Source of the DNA: Polyangia bacterium
GTDB lineage: Bacteria > Myxococcota_A > Polyangia > Nannocystales > Nannocystaceae
DNA length: 64,000 nucleotides
Assembly: GCA_030424595.1 (NCBI GenBank)
Contig: JAUHWG010000003.1
Coordinates: forward strand, 248,001 to 312,000
Direction of reading: 5' to 3'
Below, one piece after another: positions 32,923-40,412 of this stretch (positions within the stretch are counted from its first letter, which is position 1; the number at the start of each line of letters is the position of its first letter). The translations under genes were made by a program, and so were the position numbers. The notes beneath the pieces are model-generated. The model was not told the origin of the DNA, ran no database searches, and was given only the letters and a program-made list of their open reading frames with translations.

Positions 32923-35763
32923 ATGAAGCGGGTGAAAGGGCGAGCGCCGATGCGGTCGGCGCTCATGGGCGCCTTCGCGGCGCTCATCGTCTCTGGTTGC
33001 GGCGCGGGAGCGCAGGCGCCGACGGTCGTGATCGACATGTCGAGCGGCCTGGACGAGGGGATCGTCATGGCCCTGGGCGATGTCCGCGACGATCTCGAGC
33101 GGGTGACCGGAGAGGCGCCCCTTCGCGGCGTCGGCCGGCGAGCGATCGGCTGCGTGGATCGCCGGATCCGCCTGACCGTCGTCGACGCTGAGGCCGCAGC
33201 GGGGACCCCTCTCCTCGCCGATCTCGGGCCGCAGGAGTACGCGATCCACGAGCAGCGCTGCGGCAACGACGGTCGCTGGCTGCGGGTCGCGGGGGGCTCG
33301 GCTCTGGCGGTTCAATGGGCGCTCTACGACCTGCTGCAACGCCTCGGGGTCCGCTACTTCCACCCGGAGTCGACCTTCTACCCTGACGCGTTGGAGTGGC
33401 CCGCCGCGCCGATCCGAGCGCGAGAGGGCCCGTCGATGGGGCGACGGACGATGCACGCCCATCGACGCCACCCGATCGAGCTGTCGGGGCCGCTCGGCGA
33501 GAGCGAGCTCGACATGGCGGGCTACCAGCGGCGCTGGATCGACTGGAGCGTGAAGATGCGGCAGACCGCGGTCGACGGCTGGGATCGGGCGCTCGTCGGC
33601 GACTACGCCTACCGCCGCGGCTTTCCGCGGATCGTCGGGCTCAACCTGGCGAACAGCCAGCAGGGCGCCGAGCCGCTGCTCGACGCCGACGATCCGAGGC
33701 CCGAGGCGGAGCAGCTCGCGAGCGCGGTCGACCGGCTGATGACGGGCGCCCCGGACCTGCCGACGCCGCGGCGCTTGGAGGTGCAGTTCAACCCGAGCGA
33801 GTTCACCGAGATCGACCACGAGCGGACCCTCGCTCGGCTCTCAGCCCTGACTGAGCATTTTGCCCGCGCCTATCCCGAGGCGACGATCGAGGCGATCAAC
33901 CACGGGACCTACGCCGAGCCGCAACCGCCCTACGGTCGGCGCTTCTTCGACCTCCCCGCGCTCGCCCCCTCGGCGCTCGGGGTCCAGCTGCACACGCTGA
34001 TGTTCTACGATTTGGAGCGCAGCGCCGCCGGGGTCTACGGCAACGCCGACTACAGGGGGCTCTATCGCTTCCTCCAGGAGGAGCAGTCGCGGCGGCGGAT
34101 CGTCCACTACCCCGAGAGCTCCTGGTGGCTGACCTTTGATCTGCCGGTGCCGCTCTACCTGGCGCCTGTGACGATCGACGCCCGCGCCCGTGATATCGCC
34201 CTGCTGAGGCCCTATCTGGCCGATGATCCGCAGGCGAAGTCCGGCGTCGTCGGCCACCATCTCTTCACCAGCGGGCAAGAGTGGGGCTATTGGATGGTCG
34301 ACTACTGTGTCGCCCAAATGACCTGGGATGTGGAGCTCTCCGGGGACGAGTGTGTCGAGAACATTGTCGATAGTTTCGCCGAGCCCGAGGTGTTGATGGA
34401 CGTTCTCAGCGCGGTCCGCGAGCGCCAGGTCGAGGATCTGCGGGACCCACGGCTGCTGCGCCTCCTCGTCGGCAGCGACGATGAGACCGAGGCTGGCGCT
34501 GCGCTGGGGATCGTCGTCCACCCGCTGCCGCCGCGGCCCTCCGAGGTCGCCGCGCTGGACGATCGCGGGGCGCTGGAGCTTGAGCGCGATCTCGCGGCGA
34601 TGGGGGCGATGGCCGCGGACTTCCACGACTGGGCGGATCGCGTCGAGGCTACGCTGCCGGCTCAGTCCTCGGAGGCGGGGCCGTGGGTCGAGGAGATCGC
34701 GGACGGACTCCGCGTATTCGCGTTGCGGGCGGAGCATTCCGTCGCGATCTACCGCGGGGCGCTCGCCCTCCGGGGCGGCGACCTCGCCCGGGGCGCGGCG
34801 GAGCGGGCGCTGCAAGCGGCGCGATCGCTGACGAGCTCGGCGCGCGAGGTGATCCGGCGGCGCGAGGGCAACTATCGCTATCCGCCTGCGCTGACGATCG
34901 ACGGCGACGAGCGGGGCAGGCCAGGGGCGGTGCCAAACCGCACTGTCTATCCCTTTCGCGTCCTCTCTCGCGCCCATCGGCTCTTCTACTGGGAGCGGCC
35001 CGAGCGACAGCTCGCGGCGCTCCTCGAGGCCGATCGGCGCTGGTTGGTCCCGTCTGCGACGATCGTGCCGCTCGGGGGACCGCTGAGCCTTCGGGTCGAC
35101 TCGGCGCTGCGCGGGGCGCTGCGGGTCCGCTGGGGCGACGAGAGCGTCGAGTCTGGGGCCACAGAGCACGTCTACACGGCGACCGGTCGCTACGCCTGGC
35201 GGGCGCAGGCGCAGGAGGGGGAGCGCACCTGGCTCGCCGAGGGCGAGGCTGTCGTGGTCGAGCGCTGCCTCGCGTTCCCCCAGGGCTCCGTCGTCGTCGA
35301 CGAGCCCCTGGCCGCGGCCCAGGTCGAGGGGCTCCTCCCCGGGCTCCTCCTCGGGGTCAGCGTCGATCCGCGCGGTGAGCCGGCGATGGTCCTCGCCGAG
35401 GTCGACCATGAGCGGACGACGCCCGCTCCAGGGCTGGCCTGGCGGCCCTTCGACGGCGGTCAGAGCGGTCCGTCGCCGCTCGCGGTGCGTCTTCGCGGGA
35501 TCGGCGAGCTCGAGATCGCCGACGCCACCCTCAGCATCGACGCAGAGCCGGGCGGCGAGGCGTCTCCCCGCCTCGAGATCACAGGCTCGCTGGTGACCGA
35601 CAACCTCGTGCGCTTGCTGGTCGGCAGCGGATCTTTCGAGCCGGCGGGCGCCCGTTCTCTGCTCGCGGAGCTCTTCGGCTACAGCGACGATGAGCTGCCG
35701 GCGACGCTGCCCCTGCGGGCCCACGCGCTCGGGTCGGGGGAGTGCGACGACGGGGGGCGTTGA
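32923..35763 (+). CDS. Large lipoprotein with glycosidase-like domains
   Basis: 946 residues; signal peptide with lipobox VSGC. ATG 32923 is used, while ATG 32950 has a better AAAGGG site upstream. The N-terminal region (ALAVQWALYDLLQRLGVRYF then HPESTF) matches the domain that precedes the barrel in GH67 and hexosaminidase-like glycosidases. A long middle part (about 170-480) with WSVKMRQTAVDGWDRAL, GHHLFTSGQEWGYWMVDY and paired Glu/Asp resembles DUF4838-type barrels. The C-terminal third is beta-rich, including a PKD-like ATGRYAWRAQAQ. A carbohydrate-active enzyme or sensor on the outer envelope is likely; substrate unknown. The ~230 bases before it hold nothing I recognise. Confidence 0.7.
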   Translation: MKRVKGRAPMRSALMGAFAALIVSGCGAGAQAPTVVIDMSSGLDEGIVMALGDVRDDLERVTGEAPLRGVGRRAIGCVDRRIRLTVVDAEAAAGTPLLADLGPQEYAIHEQRCGNDGRWLRVAGGSALAVQWALYDLLQRLGVRYFHPESTFYPDALEWPAAPIRAREGPSMGRRTMHAHRRHPIELSGPLGESELDMAGYQRRWIDWSVKMRQTAVDGWDRALVGDYAYRRGFPRIVGLNLANSQQGAEPLLDADDPRPEAEQLASAVDRLMTGAPDLPTPRRLEVQFNPSEFTEIDHERTLARLSALTEHFARAYPEATIEAINHGTYAEPQPPYGRRFFDLPALAPSALGVQLHTLMFYDLERSAAGVYGNADYRGLYRFLQEEQSRRRIVHYPESSWWLTFDLPVPLYLAPVTIDARARDIALLRPYLADDPQAKSGVVGHHLFTSGQEWGYWMVDYCVAQMTWDVELSGDECVENIVDSFAEPEVLMDVLSAVRERQVEDLRDPRLLRLLVGSDDETEAGAALGIVVHPLPPRPSEVAALDDRGALELERDLAAMGAMAADFHDWADRVEATLPAQSSEAGPWVEEIADGLRVFALRAEHSVAIYRGALALRGGDLARGAAERALQAARSLTSSAREVIRRREGNYRYPPALTIDGDERGRPGAVPNRTVYPFRVLSRAHRLFYWERPERQLAALLEADRRWLVPSATIVPLGGPLSLRVDSALRGALRVRWGDESVESGATEHVYTATGRYAWRAQAQEGERTWLAEGEAVVVERCLAFPQGSVVVDEPLAAAQVEGLLPGLLLGVSVDPRGEPAMVLAEVDHERTTPAPGLAWRPFDGGQSGPSPLAVRLRGIGELEIADATLSIDAEPGGEASPRLEITGSLVTDNLVRLLVGSGSFEPAGARSLLAELFGYSDDELPATLPLRAHALGSGECDDGGR

Positions 35764-35883
35764 TCGTGGAGGAGATCGTGGAGGAGCTCGCCTCGTCGAG
35801 AGCTGGGACGAAGCGGCATCGGCCGGTCGGCGGAGGATAGGCGTCGGTATGGGGGCCTGACCCCGACGGCGGACCGGTCCGTG

Positions 35884-35930
35884 TTTACAGGATCTTGAGG
35901 CTCGGTCGTCGATCTTTACGGGGTCCTGAG
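35884..35930. promoter_or_regulatory. Imperfect direct repeat, candidate response-regulator operator
   Basis: TTTACAGGATCTTGAG at 35884-35899 and TTTACGGGGTCCTGAG at 35915-35930 match at 13 of 16 positions and are 31 bases apart, about three helical turns. They lie 25-70 bases before the KdpD-like gene. Direct TTTAC-type repeats are typical for OmpR/KdpE-class regulators, so autoregulation by the downstream KdpE-like protein is a reasonable inference. Confidence 0.45.
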
Positions 35931-35954
35931 TCGATCTGCTGCATAGTTCGGTCG

Positions 35955-37682
35955 ATGGATCCGGACGAGATCATTCGCTACGTGGTGATCTCTGTGTTCG
36001 TCGCGCTGGTGATCTACGCCCTGACGCACCCCGAAGTGCTCCTCGGGGAGGTCCGGGAGGACGGGGCGCCGACGGGCGGCGACACCGACGTCGGCGGGGA
36101 TGAGCTCGCGAGGGCGCTGCCCTCGGGCGGCCTCCCACAGCGGCTCGCCGAACCGCGGCCGAAGACCGCGAGCCGCAGTCGCCTCCGCGACTACCTCCTC
36201 GGCGGGCTCGCGATCGGAGCGGCGGGCACGATCGTCTGGCTCATCCGCGACTACATCGCGGAGCCCGATCGGGTGATGGTGTTCCTCCTCGCGGTCGGCC
36301 TCGTCGCGTTTCGTGTCCGACTCGGCCCCGCGCTCGCGACCGCGCTGCTCAGCGTCGCCGCCTACGACTTCTTCTTCGTCGAGCCCTTCTTCACCTTCGC
36401 GGTCGACGACGCCCGCTACCTCCTGACCTTCGCGGCTATGGCCGCGGTCGGGGCCGTGCTGAGCTCGCTCACGGCGCGGCTCCGACTGCAGACAAAGCGG
36501 GCGCTCGACGCTGAGGCGAGAACGACCGAGCTCTACCGCCTCACCCACGAGCTCGTCGGCACGGATGATCCCACGGACCTGGCGATGACCGCGGCGAGCG
36601 CGATCCAGCGCGCCTTCCCCGGCGATGTCTCTGTCTTCCTCCGCGACGCAGGCGGCAGCGACGTCCGCGTCGCTCAATGCGGCGCGCCGATCGAGCCCCT
36701 GCCGCGCTCGGCCGGCGCGTCCGCCTCTGACATGATCGTCCGCCCCCGCGACGCTGAGGGGGCGGATGAGCTGACGCTGCCGCTCGTCGGCCAAGCGGGG
36801 GTGCTCGGGGCGGTCGTGGTCCGCGGGCGAGGATCAGGGGAGCTGGGCGATGCCCAGGCGCGTCGTCTCCTCGGCACCTTTGTCGGCCAGATCGCGCTCG
36901 CCCTCGAGCGGACGCGCCTCTCGGTCGCCCACTCCGAGGCCGAGCGCGACGCGGAGGCCGAGCGCCTGCGCAGCACCCTGCTGGCGTCGATCAGCCACGA
37001 CCTGCGAACCCCGCTGGGGTCAGTCCTGGGCTCCGCGTCGACCCTCCTCGATAGCGACGCGAACATCGAGGCGACAGTCCGGCGCGACCTCCTGCGCTCG
37101 ATCTATGACGAGGCGGAGGGCCTCGCCCGTCTCCTCAACAACCTGCTGACGATGACACGGGTCGAGGGCGGCGGAGTCCGGGTGAAGGCGGAGTGGCAGG
37201 TCCCCGAGGAGGTGATCGGCGTCGCGATCGCCCGCCTCCGCGAGCGCCGTGGTGATCGCGAGCTGAGGGTGACGATCGATCCGTCGATCGAGCTCGTCGC
37301 CTTCGACGGGCTTCTGATCGAGCTGGTGCTGACGAACCTCCTCGACAACGCGATCAAGTACACCCCGGCGGGCTCCCCTGTTGAGATCCGGGTCCGCCGC
37401 GGGGCCGCGGGGACGACCTTTGAGGTGCTCGACCGCGGGCCTGGGGTCGCGGCTGAAGAGCGGGGCCGCGTCTTCGACAAGCTCTACCGCGGGCGACGCA
37501 CGGAGGGGCTCCCGGGGGCCGGGCTCGGCCTCGCGATCGCGCGGGCGATCGTCGTCTCCCACGGGGGGACGATAGAGGTCGGTGATCGCGAGGATGGCCC
37601 GGGCGCGGTCTTCTCCTTTACCCTGCCAGGATCCTCGGACCTCCCTCCGGGCGACGACGACCTCGATGAGGTGCAGCCATGA
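35955..37682 (+). CDS. KdpD-like sensor histidine kinase without the N-terminal K+ sensor part
   Basis: 575 residues from ATG 35955. One N-terminal membrane helix is followed by the four-helix DUF4118 bundle (about 70-170), containing YDFFFVEPFFTF as in KdpD. A GAF-like domain comes next (about 190-310), then HisKA with SISHDLRTPLGSVLG (His near 347) and HATPase with NLLDNAIKYTPAG, DRGPGV and GLGLAIARAI. The cytoplasmic KdpD and USP domains normally at the N-terminus are missing, and no kdpFABC pump genes are nearby. It may therefore sense something other than potassium limitation. Its stop overlaps the next start, so both are translated together. Confidence 0.88.
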   Translation: MDPDEIIRYVVISVFVALVIYALTHPEVLLGEVREDGAPTGGDTDVGGDELARALPSGGLPQRLAEPRPKTASRSRLRDYLLGGLAIGAAGTIVWLIRDYIAEPDRVMVFLLAVGLVAFRVRLGPALATALLSVAAYDFFFVEPFFTFAVDDARYLLTFAAMAAVGAVLSSLTARLRLQTKRALDAEARTTELYRLTHELVGTDDPTDLAMTAASAIQRAFPGDVSVFLRDAGGSDVRVAQCGAPIEPLPRSAGASASDMIVRPRDAEGADELTLPLVGQAGVLGAVVVRGRGSGELGDAQARRLLGTFVGQIALALERTRLSVAHSEAERDAEAERLRSTLLASISHDLRTPLGSVLGSASTLLDSDANIEATVRRDLLRSIYDEAEGLARLLNNLLTMTRVEGGGVRVKAEWQVPEEVIGVAIARLRERRGDRELRVTIDPSIELVAFDGLLIELVLTNLLDNAIKYTPAGSPVEIRVRRGAAGTTFEVLDRGPGVAAEERGRVFDKLYRGRRTEGLPGAGLGLAIARAIVVSHGGTIEVGDREDGPGAVFSFTLPGSSDLPPGDDDLDEVQP

Positions 37683-38377
37683 GCGACTCCCCGGTGATCT
37701 TGATGATCGAAGACGAGCGCTCGATGCGGCGCTTCCTCCTGGCGCTGCTCGTCGGTCATGGGTTTCGCGTCTTCGAGGCGACCAGCGGCGAGGAGGGCCT
37801 GACGCTCGCCGCGAGCCATAGCCCCGACGTGATCCTGCTCGACATCGGCCTCCCGGGGATCGACGGCCTCGAGGTGACCCGGAGGATCCGGGAGTGGACG
37901 CAGACCCCGATCATCGTCCTCTCCGCGCGCGGTCTCGAGGAGGACAAGGTCCGCGCGCTCGACCTCGGCGCCGATGACTATCTGACCAAGCCCTTCGGCG
38001 CCTCCGAGCTGCTCGCCCGCGTCCGGGTCGCGCTGCGCCATGCGGCTCGTCGAGCCTCCGCGGAGGCCGATCCGCTGATCGTCATCGCCGATCTCGAGAT
38101 CGACCTCGCGGCCCGGATCGTCCGAGCGCGCGGCGAGGAGGTCCATCTCACGCCGACCGAGTACCGGCTCCTCTCGCTGCTCGCCCGCTACGCTGGCCGC
38201 GTTCTCACGCACCACCAGATCCTCGAGGAGGTCTGGGGACCGAGCGCCCGCGGCCGCGAACACTACGTCCGCGTCCACATGTCCCAGCTCCGGCGCAAGA
38301 TCGAAGAGGACCCGGCGCAGCCGCAGTACATCCTCACGGAGATCGGCGTCGGCTACCGGCTCCGCGCTGAGCTCTAG
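37679..38377 (+). CDS. KdpE-like response regulator
   Basis: 232 residues. Receiver domain with acidic pocket EDE 11-13, phospho-acceptor Asp55 in LLDIGLPG, and the conserved Lys in LTKPFGASELL. A winged-helix OmpR/PhoB DNA-binding domain ends RRKIEEDPAQPQYILTEIGVGYRL, closest to KdpE. The start codon lies inside the kinase stop (ATGA), so the pair is a translationally coupled two-component system. Likely targets are its own promoter, where direct repeats occur, and possibly the small stress-type genes downstream. Confidence 0.9.
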   Translation: MSDSPVILMIEDERSMRRFLLALLVGHGFRVFEATSGEEGLTLAASHSPDVILLDIGLPGIDGLEVTRRIREWTQTPIIVLSARGLEEDKVRALDLGADDYLTKPFGASELLARVRVALRHAARRASAEADPLIVIADLEIDLAARIVRARGEEVHLTPTEYRLLSLLARYAGRVLTHHQILEEVWGPSARGREHYVRVHMSQLRRKIEEDPAQPQYILTEIGVGYRLRAEL

Positions 38378-38468
38378 GACGGTGCTCGAGCGGCGCCTTC
38401 GAGGTACACAGTGCGATCTAGTTAGTATGTCCCATGGGTCATGTCTTTCCAGACACGGGCCGGGCAGC

Positions 38469-38497
38469 TTGCATATTTAGGCCCGTTCGTGTATGTT
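38469..38497 (+). promoter_or_regulatory. Candidate sigma-70 promoter for the CsbD gene
   Basis: TTGCAT at 38469-38474 and TATGTT at 38492-38497 are separated by exactly 17 bases. They lie about 60 bases before ATG 38556 in a locally AT-richer stretch. A GGGAGG follows further down, though it is a little far from the start codon. Confidence 0.5.
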
Positions 38498-38555
38498 TCG
38501 GGTCGAACAGAAAGGAACCTCCCGACCATTCACCACAGGGAGGCCGTGAATCCAC

Positions 38556-38753
38556 ATGAACAAAGATCAGATCCAAGGGAACTTTGAGCAGATCAAGGGA
38601 CGAGCCAAGAGCGTCTGGGGGGAACTCACAGATGACGATGTCCGCAGGGCCGAAGGCTCTACAGACAGGCTCTACGGGATTATCCAAGAGCGCTTCGGCG
38701 ACACCAAGGAGTCGATCAAAGAGAAGATCGACTCAGTTCAGCTTCCGAGCTAG
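38556..38753 (+). CDS. CsbD family stress protein
   Basis: 65 residues. It matches the CsbD family over its whole length: MNKDQIQGNFEQIKGRAKS, WGELTDDDVRRAEGSTDRLY, then GIIQERFGDTKESIKEKID. CsbD-like proteins are small, charged, helical cytoplasmic proteins induced in general stress; their biochemical role is not known. It sits ~180 bases after the KdpE-like gene and has its own candidate promoter. The ~300 bases after it contain only a short open remnant (to 38838) I cannot assign. Confidence 0.9.
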   Translation: MNKDQIQGNFEQIKGRAKSVWGELTDDDVRRAEGSTDRLYGIIQERFGDTKESIKEKIDSVQLPS

Positions 38754-39049
38754 CGACCCGCAGGGTCTGCGCTGCCACCCGGATCTCGACGATGACGGCA
38801 CCTACGCCGCGGTCGAGAACGAGGCGCAGCCGCACTAGTTCGTCTGACACTCCGTCAACCTCCGACAGGTGTCGACCAGAGAGGTCGCGCCCATGTCGAA
38901 GCACGGACGACGGTCGACCTCCTGCCGCCCTCGCTCACTCGAGTTGAGCGGCGATGTCCGACCTCGGCGCACGCCGGCTCTCTCGAGCCGGGGCCTGCGG
39001 CGAGATGTCTGTCTGTGCATCATCCACCCCTCCACGAATCGAACCTTCA

Positions 39050-39217
39050 ATGCTCCACTACACAGTCATCTTCTTCGTCCTCGCGCTCGTCGCCGCTCTT
39101 CTCGGCTTCGGCGGGATCGCAGCGGGAGCTGCGACGATCGCGAAGTTTCTCTTTGTCGGCTTTATGATCGTCGCGGTGCTCACAGGGGTCAAACACCTCG
39201 CAGCTGACGCGTCGTAG
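39050..39217 (+). CDS. DUF1328 small membrane protein
   Basis: 55 residues from ATG 39050. A full match to the DUF1328 (YtjA) family: [46 protein letters not shown]. It has two closely spaced membrane helices. These proteins are common beside other stress or envelope genes, often with CsbD, and lack a defined function. The longer open frame upstream is not supported. Being third in a row of small stress-type genes suggests co-regulation. Confidence 0.88.
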   Translation: MLHYTVIFFVLALVAALLGFGGIAAGAATIAKFLFVGFMIVAVLTGVKHLAADAS

Positions 39218-39320
39218 AGCGCACCGGCCGCGGGGGGGGAACTCTATCCTGCACGGAGCGCGCATCGCTTCGCGAGGGAGCGAGCAGAGTCTCGCTGGTG
39301 GCCTAGGGGCCGTGGCCTAG

Positions 39321-39484
39321 GGGCCGTGGCAAAAGTCCCGAACGCTCTCGCTGGCCCTCGTCGCCCCTCTCGGCCCCGCCGAAGCTCGCGGTACGGCCCG
39401 GTACAGCGGCGTTTCGTCGAAGCCGGGAGGGGCGACAAGGGCGGCGCGAGAGCGCACGGGACTTTCACGACGGCCTCCTAGGGG
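39321..39484. repeat. Dispersed ~150-bp palindromic repeat, copy B
   Basis: Inverted relative to copy A (25279-25440). Its two outer arms are partly complementary: GTCCCGAACGCTCTCGC on the left and GCGAGAGCGCACGGGAC on the right, with GTCGCCCCTC opposite GAGGGGCGAC further in. The core GCCCGGTACAGCGG is at 39396-39409. Just before it, CCTAGGGGCCGTGG is tandemly duplicated (39302-39329). The rest of the 460-base gap (39218-39677) shows no gene. Confidence 0.7.
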
Positions 39485-39677
39485 GCCTCCTCCGTTGTGC
39501 ATTCGCTCCCTGTGGAGGTCCCGTGCCGGGCGAGTCACCAAGGAATTTGCCTCGGGTCGAGCCTCTCTCTAGTGTCCTACGACCACCTGCCCAGCTGCGG
39601 ACCGTCAACCCCAAGAACCAACCGTCCGCAGGAGCACAGCTCCAGCCAGGCAGCCCCACATCACCGAAAGATCGAAA

Positions 39678-39983
39678 ATGATGACAATCAAGAAGACTTC
39701 ATGGACCCGCGCTTCGCTCGTCGCCGCGAGCATCCTGCTCGCCACCGCCTGTGGCAAGGAGGGGTCCGCAGAAGAGGCCGGCAAGAAGGCCGGAGCGAAG
39801 ATCGACAAGGCTGCCGCCGAGGCTGGTGAGGCCGCTGACAAGGCGGGGGACAAGGCCGCTGAGGCGGCCGACAAGGTCGAAGACAAGGCCGAGGAAGCTG
39901 CCGACAAGCTCGAGGCCGCCGGCGAGAAGGCGGAGGCCGTCGCTGAGGGCGCGGTCGAGGGCGCCAAAGAAGAGGTCGAGTAG
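39678..39983 (+). CDS. Amphipathic Ala/Glu/Lys-rich lipoprotein
   Basis: 101 residues. Signal peptide with lipobox ATAC. The mature part is a regular array of 11-residue-like units rich in Ala, Glu, Lys and Asp (KIDKAAAEAGEAADKAGDKA, ADKVEDKAEEAADKLE). This should form a long amphipathic helix or coiled coil, as in LEA-type or apolipoprotein-like stress proteins. Lipid-anchored helices of this type may stabilise membranes under desiccation or osmotic stress, which fits the nearby CsbD, DUF1328 and KdpDE-like genes, but this is inference. A strong hairpin follows 35 bases after the stop. Confidence 0.8.
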   Translation: MMTIKKTSWTRASLVAASILLATACGKEGSAEEAGKKAGAKIDKAAAEAGEAADKAGDKAAEAADKVEDKAEEAADKLEAAGEKAEAVAEGAVEGAKEEVE

Positions 39984-40017
39984 TCGAGCTTGACCGACCC
40001 CGGAGGGCTCCCGTCGT

Positions 40018-40038
40018 GCGCAGGTCTTCGACCTGCGC
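40018..40038 (+). terminator. Stem-loop with UUCG loop
   Basis: GCGCAGGTC and GACCTGCGC form a perfect 9-bp stem around TTC, effectively a C(UUCG)G tetraloop, 35 bases after the lipoprotein stop. AAGGGGGG follows, not a T-run, so it may halt or protect RNA without classic intrinsic termination. Confidence 0.6.
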
Positions 40039-40412
40039 AAGGGGGGAGCTTCCCCGTTCCCTCCGTCGTTTTGCGGCGCGAAGCTCCGACACGAGTCGGG
40101 CGACGACCGCGACAATCACCGTAGCCCTCGGCTCCGTCGAGACCTCGAGCAGATCGGGGCCCACGTCGGGGCCCACGTCGGGGCCCACGTTGGGGCTAGT
40201 CGAGGGGCTCTGCTTCGCGCACGCCAGCAGGATCCGGCCGAGCAAGCTCGCTCGCCGGGCGAGGAATGGCCGGCGTCGCGCCAACCTAGCCTAGCCAGCG
40301 CACTGAGGTGTACGGGGCTAGCTGTCGACGGTGAGCGCGGGTCGCGACGCTGCGGTCGCGCAAGCTCGTCCTCGTCAACGAGGAGAGGAGCCTCGATCCC
40401 TGGAGCGGGTCG
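40039..40412. other. Intergenic region with 12-bp tandem repeat
   Basis: CGGGGCCCACGT is repeated three times with a degenerate fourth copy at about 40153-40195. A minus-strand frame with a lipobox-like start crosses it, but lacks any other sign of being a gene. Convergent region between the stress lipoprotein and the decarboxylase. Confidence 0.5.

Noticed and set aside
33841..35724. Long minus-strand frame opposite the large lipoprotein
   Set aside because: Antisense shadow of a gene with a lipobox and glycosidase-like motifs; composition is dominated by Arg, Glu, Pro and Gln, typical for such shadows.
39688..40284. Minus-strand frame starting with a lipobox-like sequence
   Set aside because: It crosses a 12-bp repeat tract and runs antisense to the amphipathic lipoprotein; no ribosome-binding site or conserved domain.
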